This document shows positions 16,149 to 24,980 of a DNA stretch of 64,000 bases, one piece after another. The DNA is from 40CM-2-70-7 sp035631315 (GTDB lineage Bacteria; Gemmatimonadota; Gemmatimonadetes; Gemmatimonadales; GWC2-71-9), in NCBI GenBank assembly GCA_035631315.1, contig DASQIZ010000010.1, forward strand, positions 1-64,000, given 5' to 3'. The translations under genes and the position numbers were made by a program. Each line of letters starts with the position of its first letter. Position 1 is the first letter of the stretch. The notes below the pieces were generated by a model. The model had not been told where the DNA came from and did not search any database. It worked only from the letters and a program-made list of their open reading frames with translations.

Positions 16149-17908
16149 GATCGGGGAACCGAGCCCTTCAAACGGTCGAGCATCCGGCGCGCTTCGGGAA
16201 TGACGGCGCTCCCGGGATACTGCAGGATCAGGTGTTCGAGGTGCGCGATGGACTGGTCAGGATGGTTCTGCTTCTCCAACAGGCGCGCCCACTCGAGCTC
16301 CGCGGCCGCGGGAGCCGCCCCCGCGGCCCGGGTACTGTCGCTGACGACTGTCCGGAAGAGATCCGCTGCGAGCGCCTGGTGGGTGGAGTCGAGTTTGGCG
16401 GACACCCGGCCGGCCAGCACGAGCACTCCGCCACGGGGAGCCAGCGGCAGCGCCGCGGCGGCCGTTCGCAGGCCTTCCACCGCATTCGCGGAATCTCCGC
16501 GCGCCAGGAGCAGCAGCGCCCCGCCAAGCTTGGTCCCCTGCCCGGAGTCGACGTCCGTAATCAGGGCGAGCATCTCCGTCCGGCGCGTCGCGTCCGCGCG
16601 GTCTCCGGCGTACGGGCCCGCCACCCGGAACGCATCCCGGGCCTGGGCCACGTTGCCGCGATAGAGAGCCGTCCAACCGCGCTCGGCCACCGCATCCACG
16701 CTGGAATCCGATCCCAAAACGTGATCGGCCCGGTCCAGCTCTCCGCGGTCAGCCCACGCGCGAGCCAGCTCGAGCCGCAAACGCTCCTCATCATCCCCCG
16801 TGAGCCCCTTCGCGCCGGTGAATCGCCGCTCGGCCTGCTCCAGGTCTCCATCGCCGATCAACACCTCGACCAGCGCCGCGGTGGGCACGCCGGCCTCCCC
16901 GCCCCGGCCCTCGATCTGCGCCACGACCTTGCGGGCCCCCTCCTTGTCTCCGGCTTCGAGGAGGGCGCGCGCGGCTTCGGTTCGCGCGCGGAGTGCCAGA
17001 GCTCCAGTGGAAAGGTCGGCAAACCGGGCCAGCGCATGGCCGCGCGCGCCCTCGGCGACGGGGGTCCCGATCTGCTCCCCGCGCTGTGCGAACGTCCAGA
17101 GGGCCATCACCGCTTCGCGGGTGGAGTCCGAGATGGTCCGCTCGAGGACGGCCCACGCCTGATCCCCATGCCCCCAGTCGAGGAGCAGATTGGCACCCAG
17201 GCGCCGCGCCGGGACCGTCTGCTGCGACTTGGTGAGGGCGTCGGTAACGGTCGCATGCGCGACCTCGGGCGCCGACTCGAGCTGGACGACCGCGTTCGGG
17301 ATTTGCCCCTGATCCGTGGTCACCGCGTCACCCCAGTCCTGCGCCGCGCCCGCCCAGTCCCCCGTCGACGCCGCGATCTCGGCCAGCTCGATCGCAAACG
17401 CCCGCGGGTTCCCCACGGCCTTGCGACCATCCAGCAGAATGCGCCGCGCGTCGACGGCATCCTGCTGGTCCAGCTTCGCGATGGCCCATTCGCGCCACGG
17501 CGTTTCGTCGCCCGGCACGCGGGCAGTCCAGCGGCGTGCGAGCGCGGCCACGCTGTCGCTCATGCTCAGCGCGACGAACGTGCGAAGCTCGAGGCCGAGG
17601 ATGCGAGGATCGCGCTCCTGCGTGCTGCGGGCCGCCCCCTGCACGAACGGCACGAGCTCCTCCAGCCGTCCGAGCTGCGGCAGCACCCGTTCGAGTCCGA
17701 GCAGCGCAACCAGGTTGGTCGAGTCCGAGCGCAACACCGTGCGATAGTAGTCCACGGCCTGCGGAAGTTTGCCGGCGCGCTCGAGCTCGAATCCCTGGCT
17801 GATCCCCTGCGCGGCGAGTGTCCCGCCGGCGGTGATCAGCGCGAGGATGATCGCAACGGCCGGGAACCGCTTACGGGCCGGTGTGAGCAGGAACCGGAGC
17901 GGGCGCAT
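16145..17908 (-). CDS. TPR-repeat periplasmic protein
   Basis: 587 residues with a basic N-terminus and one hydrophobic segment (about 15-33) ending GTLAAQG, a signal peptide or anchor. The remainder is Ala/Leu/Arg-rich helical repeat with TPR character, for example GFELERAGKLPQAVDYYRTV at the start and HPDQSIAHLEHLILQYPGSA at the end. It is probably a scaffold for the envelope complex encoded by the same overlapping genes. Its start lies 38 bp inside the DUF4175-like gene and its stop overlaps the Tat protein start by 4 bases. Confidence 0.75.
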   Translation of the reverse strand: MRPLRFLLTPARKRFPAVAIILALITAGGTLAAQGISQGFELERAGKLPQAVDYYRTVLRSDSTNLVALLGLERVLPQLGRLEELVPFVQGAARSTQERDPRILGLELRTFVALSMSDSVAALARRWTARVPGDETPWREWAIAKLDQQDAVDARRILLDGRKAVGNPRAFAIELAEIAASTGDWAGAAQDWGDAVTTDQGQIPNAVVQLESAPEVAHATVTDALTKSQQTVPARRLGANLLLDWGHGDQAWAVLERTISDSTREAVMALWTFAQRGEQIGTPVAEGARGHALARFADLSTGALALRARTEAARALLEAGDKEGARKVVAQIEGRGGEAGVPTAALVEVLIGDGDLEQAERRFTGAKGLTGDDEERLRLELARAWADRGELDRADHVLGSDSSVDAVAERGWTALYRGNVAQARDAFRVAGPYAGDRADATRRTEMLALITDVDSGQGTKLGGALLLLARGDSANAVEGLRTAAAALPLAPRGGVLVLAGRVSAKLDSTHQALAADLFRTVVSDSTRAAGAAPAAAELEWARLLEKQNHPDQSIAHLEHLILQYPGSAVIPEARRMLDRLKGSVPRS

Positions 17909-20900
17909 TCAGGAGACGGAAGTATTGGAGGACCTGCTGCCGCTGATCGGGCGTCAGGTCGCGCAATGATTCCCAGGTGGGATACGGAACTCGGGGCCCG
18001 AGCCCGGTGGCTCCGGGACGTATGGCGGGCGGAAGGAGCGGATTCACGGTGCCGGCGAGCGGTGCCCGGCGCTCGCGTTGGTCGTCAGGCTCGTTGCCCG
18101 TGAGCGACCGTCCGGCGTCGAGCAGATGATGATAGAGCGCCTGCTGGCGCGCGACGGTGACTGGATCGAGTTGCCCGGCCTCCATGCGCCGCGCGATTTC
18201 CTTCGCTTCGTCAGCCATCGATCCCGCACCGGGCGCGTTTCCCGATGCCTGGAGCCTCTGCAGCTGGTCCGCGAGCGCGCGTTGGCGCGCTGCAAGCGCG
18301 CGGAGCTGCTCGTTGACCGCACCACCGGTGCCCATCATCGGCAAGATCCCCTGCGACTCCCCGTTCAGGCCTTGCTGCTGGCCCGCCATCTTCGAGAGCT
18401 GCTCGAGCGCCTCGGAGAGGCCGCTTCCCGATTTCGATCCATTCACCTGCGCCCGCGCCTCGGAGATGCCGAGGGCGGTCGCATTCAGGGCGTCCACCGC
18501 CTGCGCGGCGAACTGGGACGCACTCTGGGTGTTGGGACGCGCCTGCTCGAGCTGCTGGCGGGCCTGCGCCATCTGCCGTCTCGCGAGCGCCATCGCCGCG
18601 GCGAGCTGCGGCGAGACGAGGGCGTTCTTGCCCGCCGTCTCCTGCATCTGCTGAGCCACCGCCTGCGCACCCTCTTCGACGGACGCCTGCGACGACCGCA
18701 TCGGCGCGCCACTCTGGCCCTGACTCAACTGGTCAGCGATCTGCTGCTGACGCCGGGCCAGATCCGCCGTTTCGCTCATGGCGCGGTCAAGGGCATCGAG
18801 AGTTTCCTGGCGCCAGGCGCCGGAGAGCGAATCCCGTCGTGAGCGCAGCTGGTCCGGCAAATCTTTCAGGGCCTCCTCGGCCCTCTGGCCCTGCTGCTTC
18901 GCATCCCCGGGATTTCCCTGGCTCGCGGCGTCTCCGGCCTTCCCCATGGCCTGCCGGGCCTGCTGCGCCGATTGCATCGGTTGGCCGAGGGTTTGTCCCG
19001 CGCGCAGGTCCTGACCTGCCTGCTGAATCCCTTTCATGAGGGAATCGGTCCCAGCCGCGAGCTCCCGCTCCTGGGCCGCGGCGGCGGAATCGGCCTGCGG
19101 GGCCTGCGTCGAGTTCCAGTCTCCCTGTCTCCGTTTCAACTCCTCGGCGTCCTGGGTCAACGTGGCCAACTGTCCTTCGACGGCGGCCCGGCGGAAGAGC
19201 TGATCGCTCCGCTGCAGCGCGTCTTTCAATTCTTCCTGCGCCTCCGAGAGATGCTGGAGAGCCTGCCGGGTGGCTTCGGGGTCGAGGCGCTGGAGCGCGT
19301 CCTGAAGCTCGCGGAGCCTCTGCTCCAGCTCCGGCGTGATGGCCTTCTGGAGTAATTGCTGGACGTCGGCCAGCCGCCGCTGGAACGCCGAATCGTCGAT
19401 GCCCGCCGCGTGCGCGGCCTGGGCGAGCTCCTGCACGGCGTGAGAAAGGTCTTGCACCTTCTGACTGAGCGCTTCCTGACGCCGCGCAAGCTCTTGCGCC
19501 CGCTGGGACGACTCGAAGGGCATGGCGCCCGCCTTCGGATCCGTTCCCGGCTGTTCACTCCCCGTTCGCTGCGTAGTTCCGGCCCGCGTCCGCTCCGCGG
19601 CGAGATCCCGTGTCTCGGCACCGAGGTTCTTGGCGGCGTTCAGCACGGAGTCAGTCGAGGAGCCGAGCTCCTGCGTCGCCGCGCGGGTCGCCGCGCGCAG
19701 CTCCGCGAGAGTCGGCAGTCGCAGGGCGATGGTGGCGCTGTGCCCCTCATGGGCCTGAGGCGCGTTGTCCCAGGCCACGACGCGGAGCTTCAGTGTGTCA
19801 CCAGGGAACAGGCCCCGGGCAGTGGCATCGAGGTCAGCCTGGAGAATCGCGCGATCAGTCGCGGCGTCGAGTGAGAGCGGTTGCGAAAGCGTGTCGCCAA
19901 CTTTTCCTGTCTGGCTCGCGCGCCAGCTCTGAAGCGCTACTCGGGTGAGCGCGTGGTCGTCATGGGCGTCGACTACCACCGGTTGATGGAGCGTTGGCGG
20001 AAGCGTCGTGTCGGCGGTCGGGAGATTGAGCGCGACGACGGGCGCGGAGTCGGGTGCCACCTTGATCGTGAGGATCGGCGGCTCCCCTTCCACTGGGGAT
20101 CCGTCGGCCGGCGCGATGATCAGTGCGAACCTTCCGCCTCTGGTCGGACGGAACGACCCCTTGAACTGGGCACTATGCACGTCGAGCGGCGAGCCGGGGG
20201 ACCAGCGTGCCGACGCGATGGGCACGCTCGCCTCGCCTTCCGTCGAGAGGACGGTGCCCTCAGGGATCACCGCCGTATCAGCACCCAGCGGCAGTGTTTC
20301 ATCCGGGCGCGAGAGGTATTTCGGATAATGCGCCGTTACGGTCACCGCGCCGACGAAGGCGAGTGGCGGGATGTGCACCGCGAGTGTCGGCGACGTGCGC
20401 GAGCCGCTCGTGACACGGACGAACACATCCGAGGTCAAAGGCCCGAGCGCGCGGTGTGCGGTCCCATTCGAGTCGAGGATCACCGTGGCTTCGGACCAGG
20501 GCTCACCGGGTGCGCGCGTCCAGAAACGCGCAGCGGTCCCCCCTTTGACGATGATGGTCGCGGTGACGGTGTCGCCCCGGTGGGCCACGGTGCGGTCGAG
20601 CACGAGGCGCACCGGTGAGTGCGCGTCGGCGATCGTGCGGAGTGGGTGCCAGAAGGCCGCGGCGCGCGCCGACGTCGGCTGGGCCAGAAGCAGGAGCCCC
20701 GCACCGCCGGCAACCGTGCCAAGCCCCATATAGTAGAAGCGACGGGTTCGGCGGTTCAGATGCCCAGCAACGTCATCGGTCGCGCGCGCTACCTGCGCTG
20801 CCGCCCGCGCGTCCGCCGCACCCCACAGGCCCTCGCCCGACGCGGTCCGAGAGTGGAGCACGTTGACGACGCTCCCCGACCGCCCTCGCCCCAGTTGCTC

Positions 20901-21146
20901 GACGAGTCTGCCGACATGGTGATCACCGAGAGTTCGCGACTCCTGCCGCCAGATCCTCCAGGCCACCACGCCGGCGCCGGCGACCAGTGCCCAGCCGAGG
21001 GTGACGCCCCAGACATTGGGAGCGAGGAGGACGCCGAGCGCCGCCGCCACCAGCGCGAGCCCGGCGGCGACGATGAGGGCGGCGAACGCCCTGCCCCGCG
21101 CGTGCGGCGCCGCAAGGCGCGCGACGCGGCGGGCGGTCTCAGTCAC
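17871..21146 (-). CDS. DUF4175-like membrane protein with long Gln-rich coiled coil
   Basis: 1091 residues from GTG 21146, which overlaps the DUF4159 stop (GTGA). Two hydrophobic helices lie near 20-65 and one near 140-160. A beta-rich periplasmic part follows (about 180-470, with VTVTAHYPKYLSRPDETLPLG). Then comes a very long Ala/Gln/Glu/Arg-rich helical region (about 480-1060) full of heptad-like repeats (QELAQAAHAAG, then ARRQMAQARQQLEQARP). It ends with a short DLTPDQRQQVLQYFRLLNAP tail. This architecture matches the DUF4175 proteins found beside DUF4159 genes. It is likely an envelope-spanning structural protein; the process is unknown. Confidence 0.75.
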   Translation of the reverse strand: MTETARRVARLAAPHARGRAFAALIVAAGLALVAAALGVLLAPNVWGVTLGWALVAGAGVVAWRIWRQESRTLGDHHVGRLVEQLGRGRSGSVVNVLHSRTASGEGLWGAADARAAAQVARATDDVAGHLNRRTRRFYYMGLGTVAGGAGLLLLAQPTSARAAAFWHPLRTIADAHSPVRLVLDRTVAHRGDTVTATIIVKGGTAARFWTRAPGEPWSEATVILDSNGTAHRALGPLTSDVFVRVTSGSRTSPTLAVHIPPLAFVGAVTVTAHYPKYLSRPDETLPLGADTAVIPEGTVLSTEGEASVPIASARWSPGSPLDVHSAQFKGSFRPTRGGRFALIIAPADGSPVEGEPPILTIKVAPDSAPVVALNLPTADTTLPPTLHQPVVVDAHDDHALTRVALQSWRASQTGKVGDTLSQPLSLDAATDRAILQADLDATARGLFPGDTLKLRVVAWDNAPQAHEGHSATIALRLPTLAELRAATRAATQELGSSTDSVLNAAKNLGAETRDLAAERTRAGTTQRTGSEQPGTDPKAGAMPFESSQRAQELARRQEALSQKVQDLSHAVQELAQAAHAAGIDDSAFQRRLADVQQLLQKAITPELEQRLRELQDALQRLDPEATRQALQHLSEAQEELKDALQRSDQLFRRAAVEGQLATLTQDAEELKRRQGDWNSTQAPQADSAAAAQERELAAGTDSLMKGIQQAGQDLRAGQTLGQPMQSAQQARQAMGKAGDAASQGNPGDAKQQGQRAEEALKDLPDQLRSRRDSLSGAWRQETLDALDRAMSETADLARRQQQIADQLSQGQSGAPMRSSQASVEEGAQAVAQQMQETAGKNALVSPQLAAAMALARRQMAQARQQLEQARPNTQSASQFAAQAVDALNATALGISEARAQVNGSKSGSGLSEALEQLSKMAGQQQGLNGESQGILPMMGTGGAVNEQLRALAARQRALADQLQRLQASGNAPGAGSMADEAKEIARRMEAGQLDPVTVARQQALYHHLLDAGRSLTGNEPDDQRERRAPLAGTVNPLLPPAIRPGATGLGPRVPYPTWESLRDLTPDQRQQVLQYFRLLNAPAPVPAHTGP

Positions 21147-21808
21147 TTGATCCCGCTGACGGCGTATGCGAAGAGATTGACGCCCATTTCCAGTGCCTGC
21201 TCGTGCTTGTCGGCGGGTACGTGATGCACGTCGAAGTCCTCCCACCCGTCGTTCAGGTCGGTCTGGTACGAATAGTACACGACCAGCCGTCCGTTCAAGA
21301 AGATGCCCAACCCCTGCGCCGGGAGTCCGTCATGCTCCATGATTTTCGGGATCCCCGTCGGCAGGTCGTACACGATGTGGTACACCGGATGGGTCAAGGG
21401 GACGTCAACGAGCGGGTGGTCGGGGAAGATCCGCGCGATCTCGCGGCGGAACGACGCATTCATCCCGTAGTCGTCGTCGGCGTGCAGGAACCCGCCCCCC
21501 TCCAGGTACTTCCGGAGGGTTTTCACCTCGTCGTCGGTGAAATGGATGTTGCCGTGACCAGTCACGAACAGGTACGGAATGTCCCACAGATCGGGACTTT
21601 GCAGGGTGACGACGCGCTCACGATCCGAGACTTTGAGGCCGGTGCGCTGGCGAATCGCCGCGAGAAGGTTCGGGAGGGCCGACGGACCTGAGTACCAGTC
21701 GCCCCCTCCGTCGTAGTGCAGGCGTCCTATGGTGAGGACAGGAGCCGGAGGCGTCGCCGCGCCGACCGAAAGGAGAGCGGCGACCAGTGCGGCAGCGAGC
21801 ATTCTCAC
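21143..21808 (-). CDS. DUF4159 family protein
   Basis: 221 residues with a signal peptide (cleavage after about residue 18). The core has the DUF4159 wording: IGRLHYDGGGDWYSGPSALPN, then PYLFVTGHGNIHFTDDEVKTLRKYLEGGGFLHADDDYG, then NPVYHIVYDLP-like and VYYSYQTDLNDGWED. The fold is GATase1-like, but I see no catalytic triad that would make it an active amidase. DUF4159 genes usually accompany DUF4175-like, MoxR, DUF58 and von Willebrand genes of unknown envelope function. Here only the DUF4175-like partner is adjacent. Confidence 0.85.
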   Translation of the reverse strand: MRMLAAALVAALLSVGAATPPAPVLTIGRLHYDGGGDWYSGPSALPNLLAAIRQRTGLKVSDRERVVTLQSPDLWDIPYLFVTGHGNIHFTDDEVKTLRKYLEGGGFLHADDDYGMNASFRREIARIFPDHPLVDVPLTHPVYHIVYDLPTGIPKIMEHDGLPAQGLGIFLNGRLVVYYSYQTDLNDGWEDFDVHHVPADKHEQALEMGVNLFAYAVSGIK

Positions 21809-22641
21809 AATTCGTTGACCAGCCGGTAGGCGGTATTGCGGGTGATGCCTGTCTCTTCCGCCAGTCGATCCGCCACGTCGCGGCGGGAGAGTCCCTCCGC
21901 CAAAAGCTCCCGCGCGCGCTCTTCCGGATCGGGCAACTGCGGATCCACCTTGGTTCCCGGATCGCGTCCGGTTCCGGCGACCACCACCGTCACTTCCCCG
22001 CGCGCAGGCGCATCGGCGTAGTAACCCGCGAGCTCGGCCAGGGTCCCCGCACGCGTCTCTTCGAACACCTTGGTCAGCTCGCGCGCCACGGCCGCCCGGC
22101 GGTCACCACCGCAGGCTTCCGCCAGATCGGCGAGCAACGCGCCGACGCGGAGCGGCGACTCGAACAGCACGACCGTCCAGGAGCTCTCCGCCACACTCGC
22201 GAGGAGCCGTTTCCGGTCCCCGCCCTTCCGCGGCAGAAAGCCGAGAAACAGGTACCGGTCCGCGGGCAACCCGGCGACGGCCAGTGCGGCGACGACCGCG
22301 TTGGGTCCCGGGATGGTGACGACGGGAATGCCGCGCTCCCGCGCGCCCGCGACAAGACTCACGCCCGGATCGGAGACGAGGGGCGTGCCGGCGTCCGTGA
22401 TGAGCGCGATGTCCTGACCCCCTGCGAGTCGCTCGAGGAGGCGGCGGAGATCGCCTTCATCCGAATGCGCGTGGAACGACACCAGCTCGGCGGACGAGCC
22501 GACGTGCGTCAGGAGGGGACGGCTATGCCGGGTGTCTTCGGCCGCGACGAGCGCGACCGACTTCAGGGTTTGTGCGGCCCGGGGCGAGAGGTCGCCGAGG
22601 TTGCCGAGCGGCGTGGCGACGACGTAGAGCGTGCCGGCCAC
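21805..22641 (-). CDS. rsmI: 16S rRNA (cytidine-1402-2'-O)-methyltransferase
   Basis: A 278-residue SAM-dependent enzyme that 2'-O-methylates C1402 in the 30S decoding site. Signatures are TLYVVATPLGNLGDLS at the N-terminus, AAEDTRHSRPLLTH, ALITDAGTPLVSDPG, IPGPNAVVAALAVAGLP and FLGFLPRK. The C-terminal RsmI helix-turn-helix extension is present (EGLSRRDVADRLAEETGITRN). Its last 4 bases overlap the DUF4159 start, so a housekeeping gene opens the coupled envelope block. Confidence 0.95.
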   Translation of the reverse strand: MAGTLYVVATPLGNLGDLSPRAAQTLKSVALVAAEDTRHSRPLLTHVGSSAELVSFHAHSDEGDLRRLLERLAGGQDIALITDAGTPLVSDPGVSLVAGARERGIPVVTIPGPNAVVAALAVAGLPADRYLFLGFLPRKGGDRKRLLASVAESSWTVVLFESPLRVGALLADLAEACGGDRRAAVARELTKVFEETRAGTLAELAGYYADAPARGEVTVVVAGTGRDPGTKVDPQLPDPEERARELLAEGLSRRDVADRLAEETGITRNTAYRLVNEL

Positions 22642-22642
22642 G

Positions 22643-23659
22643 TCACCAGGTCACCGACCAGGGGAGCGCGTCGTAGAACCCGGCGGACTGGAGCACGTAC
22701 CGGTGTTCGCGCGTCGCGCCGCGCAGCACCTTCACCGCGGTTCCCGGCATCATGATCTCGACACCATCGAGCAGATCCTTGCCCCAGGTCGCGAGTGCCG
22801 CGGACAGCTCGTCGGGGCGCACCACAGCGTCGGGAATCTCCGTGCCCCGCGGCACCCCGATGCTTGTCAAGGCCTTGTGATCGCGCTGGTGCGAAGACGA
22901 CAGCCGCTGGGCGCGCTTCTTCCCTTCCCCCGGAAATTCCTGCTCCACCGCATCGACGATCCGCCAGTAGAGCTCGCGATACGTATTGATGAGGGCGTGG
23001 GGTGCCTGCGCGGGCAGGTCGGCGACGTACGGGAAGAGCGCGGCGGCGAGCGCCGGATCGGATCCGTCGGGTAACGGCTTGAAGAGCGATTCGAAGTAGC
23101 GCGGCACCGGCATGTCGGCCGGCTTCTCGCAGAAGTAGCCGCCGACGAACCGCCCCTCGTCCATCCGGACATAGGAGACTCGTCCGTTGGAAATGAACTC
23201 CAGCACACCGGTCACCTTCTCTTCCTTCAGGACCGGGAACAGCGCGGCAGGCTGGCTGGGATCCACGAGCCGGGGTTGCGGGGGCAGCGCGCAGGACTGG
23301 TACATCCAAGCGAGCTGCTCCATCGGCGCGGCACAGTACGTCAGGTCGCCCCGTTCCGTCTCGGCGCGCATGCGGCGCAGGGCTTCGGTGATGGTGATGA
23401 CTTCCCGACCCGAGACCTCGAACGCCGCGGCGTTGACGGGCTCGCCTTTCCGGAAGAACAGGAGCAGACAGCCGTCCGGAATGTGGGCGCAGATGTAGCC
23501 ATCGACGCGGCCGTCGCGGTCGCGTTTGGCGTAGCTCAGCAGATTGTCGAGGTGAATGAACGCCAGGCGGGTGCGATGAATCAGCTGGTCCACCTGCGGG
23601 AAGCGGAGGTCCGCGAGGCGCACCGGCGAATTCGTCAGTCGGGCGGTGCTGGCTCGCAT
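22643..23659 (-). CDS. Conserved hypothetical protein, possible DUF4388-like domain
   Basis: 338 soluble residues without signal peptide or membrane segment. The N-terminal half (LLSYAKRDRDGRVDGYICAH, then DGCLLLFFRKGEPVNAA) and the middle (VTGVLEFISNGRVSYVRMDEGRFVGGYF) both resemble the GRxxG beta-meander seen in DUF4388/PATAN-type domains, which sense or relay regulatory signals. The C-terminal third is helical. I cannot name a function. It starts 18 bp after trxA and ends 1 bp before rsmI. Confidence 0.65.
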   Translation of the reverse strand: MRASTARLTNSPVRLADLRFPQVDQLIHRTRLAFIHLDNLLSYAKRDRDGRVDGYICAHIPDGCLLLFFRKGEPVNAAAFEVSGREVITITEALRRMRAETERGDLTYCAAPMEQLAWMYQSCALPPQPRLVDPSQPAALFPVLKEEKVTGVLEFISNGRVSYVRMDEGRFVGGYFCEKPADMPVPRYFESLFKPLPDGSDPALAAALFPYVADLPAQAPHALINTYRELYWRIVDAVEQEFPGEGKKRAQRLSSSHQRDHKALTSIGVPRGTEIPDAVVRPDELSAALATWGKDLLDGVEIMMPGTAVKVLRGATREHRYVLQSAGFYDALPWSVTW

Positions 23660-23677
23660 GGACCTCCGCCTGGATGG

Positions 23678-24004
23678 TTACCCGATGTGGCGCGTGATCT
23701 TCTCGTCGAACACGGGCTTGGGGTAGGCACCCACCAGGGTGTCTACATGGGCCCCGTCCTTGAAGAATAGAATACTCGGAATCGACCGAACGTTAAAGCG
23801 CATGGCCGTCTTCTGGTTGGCGTCCACATCCAGCTTGGTCACTTTGACTTTTCCGGCATACTGCCCCGCGATCTGCTCCATGATGGGGGCCACCATGCGG
23901 CAGGGGCCGCACCAAGTCGCCCAGAAATCGACCACCACGAGGCCTTTTTGCTCTTCGACTTCGCTCGCGAAGTTGGCGTCCGTGACCTGCGTCAGATCCG
24001 ACAT
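23678..24004 (-). CDS. trxA: Thioredoxin
   Basis: A 108-residue single-domain thioredoxin with active site WCGPC (Cys32, Cys35), the buried Asp in VVVDFWA and the cis-Pro loop RSIPSILFF. A general cytoplasmic disulfide reductase, with no export signal. It heads the ten-gene minus-strand run and is divergent from methylmalonyl-CoA epimerase across only 40 bp. A strong GGAGAG site lies just before its ATG. Confidence 0.95.
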   Translation of the reverse strand: MSDLTQVTDANFASEVEEQKGLVVVDFWATWCGPCRMVAPIMEQIAGQYAGKVKVTKLDVDANQKTAMRFNVRSIPSILFFKDGAHVDTLVGAYPKPVFDEKITRHIG

Positions 24005-24044
24005 TGCTCTCCACTCTCCTCAAAACCGTTAAGTTCTTGTCGCA

Positions 24045-24443
24045 ATGGACGACCCATCCAACCGAATCGCCCACGTGGGGGTCGCGGTCCGCGACCTGGC
24101 CGAGGCCAGCCGGTTCTACCGGGAGGTCCTGGGCCTGAAGCCTTCAGCGCCGGAAATGGCCGACGGCGCGGAAATCGTGCACTTCCACTTCGGGGGGGTC
24201 GACGTCGAGCTGCTCGCGGCGGCCGATCCCTCGAGCCCCATCGCCGGATTCATCGAGAAACGGGGTCCCGGCATTCATCATATCTGCTACCGGGTCCCAG
24301 ACCTCGATCGGGCCCTCGCCCGCTGCCGTGAAGCCGGCTACCGGCTCGTCGATGAGGTCCCCCGCAAGGGTGCCGGCGGCAAACGCATCGCTTTCGTCCA
24401 TCCGAAATCCACGGCGGGCATTCTGCTCGAGCTGACCGAGTAA
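24045..24443 (+). CDS. mce: Methylmalonyl-CoA epimerase
   Basis: 132 residues of the vicinal-oxygen-chelate fold. It interconverts (R)- and (S)-methylmalonyl-CoA in propionate and branched-chain catabolism or succinate-propionate exchange. The two metal-binding halves are visible: IAHVGVAVRDLAEASRFY (metal His) and GPGIHHICYRVPDLDRAL, with GKRIAFVHPKSTAGILLELTE at the end carrying the final His and Glu ligands. Length is typical. Confidence 0.9.
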   Translation: MDDPSNRIAHVGVAVRDLAEASRFYREVLGLKPSAPEMADGAEIVHFHFGGVDVELLAAADPSSPIAGFIEKRGPGIHHICYRVPDLDRALARCREAGYRLVDEVPRKGAGGKRIAFVHPKSTAGILLELTE

Positions 24444-24467
24444 CGCCTGAAGACGGGGCCCGGTTCC

Positions 24468-24935
24468 CTACGGTTTCGCCGCATCGGACGGGTCGCGATT
24501 GCACGCCTTCGACGCGTTGGAAACGTCCGTCAAATCAGTGCCCTGGAACACCCAACCGCCACGCTTCATCTGTGCAACCGTCAGATCCACCACCAGCGAA
24601 CAGGTGGAGCGCTTCAGTTCGACCTTGTAGGAGCGGCGACTCGGCCAGGCGGGAACCGGATTCGGTCCCTGGATCACACGGAACCCACGGTTGGACAGAT
24701 AAATTTGGAGCGGATAGACACGCATACGGAAGGCATCGGGCTTGACCAGGTTGACTTCGAGATCGTTCTCGTCGCCCCAGACGTCGCTCATGCCTTTAAT
24801 GTCCTTGTTCTTCACCGCGGTCAGGAACTGATTCAGGGCGACGTTGGGATCAGTGGGAACCGGCGTGGTGCTGGCGGCGCGACCTCCACCGCAGGCCACG
24901 AGTAACGGCGCGAGCAGCACGATTCGCCTGAACAC
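24468..24935 (-). CDS. Putative lipoprotein of unknown function
   Basis: 155 residues from GTG 24935, chosen because GAGG lies 8 bases upstream and it places the hydrophobic segment (RRIVLLAPLLVACGGG) at the N-terminus. The lipobox is LVAC. The mature part (NVALNQFLTAVKNKDIKGMSDVWGDENDLEV) resembles the small NTF2-like lipoproteins common in these bacteria. The frame stays open for 226 codons further upstream, but that is antisense to pdxJ. It is divergent from pdxJ. Confidence 0.7.
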   Translation of the reverse strand: MFRRIVLLAPLLVACGGGRAASTTPVPTDPNVALNQFLTAVKNKDIKGMSDVWGDENDLEVNLVKPDAFRMRVYPLQIYLSNRGFRVIQGPNPVPAWPSRRSYKVELKRSTCSLVVDLTVAQMKRGGWVFQGTDLTDVSNASKACNRDPSDAAKP

Positions 24936-24980
24936 GTCTTTCACCTCGTGGTGAGCGGGTTGCACCGAAGGTAAGAACTC

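Noticed and set aside
16232..18103. Long open plus-strand frame (623 codons) opposite the TPR gene
   Set aside because: Composition is shadow-like (Arg/Gly/Pro-rich), with no domain or start context; the opposite strand is clearly coding.
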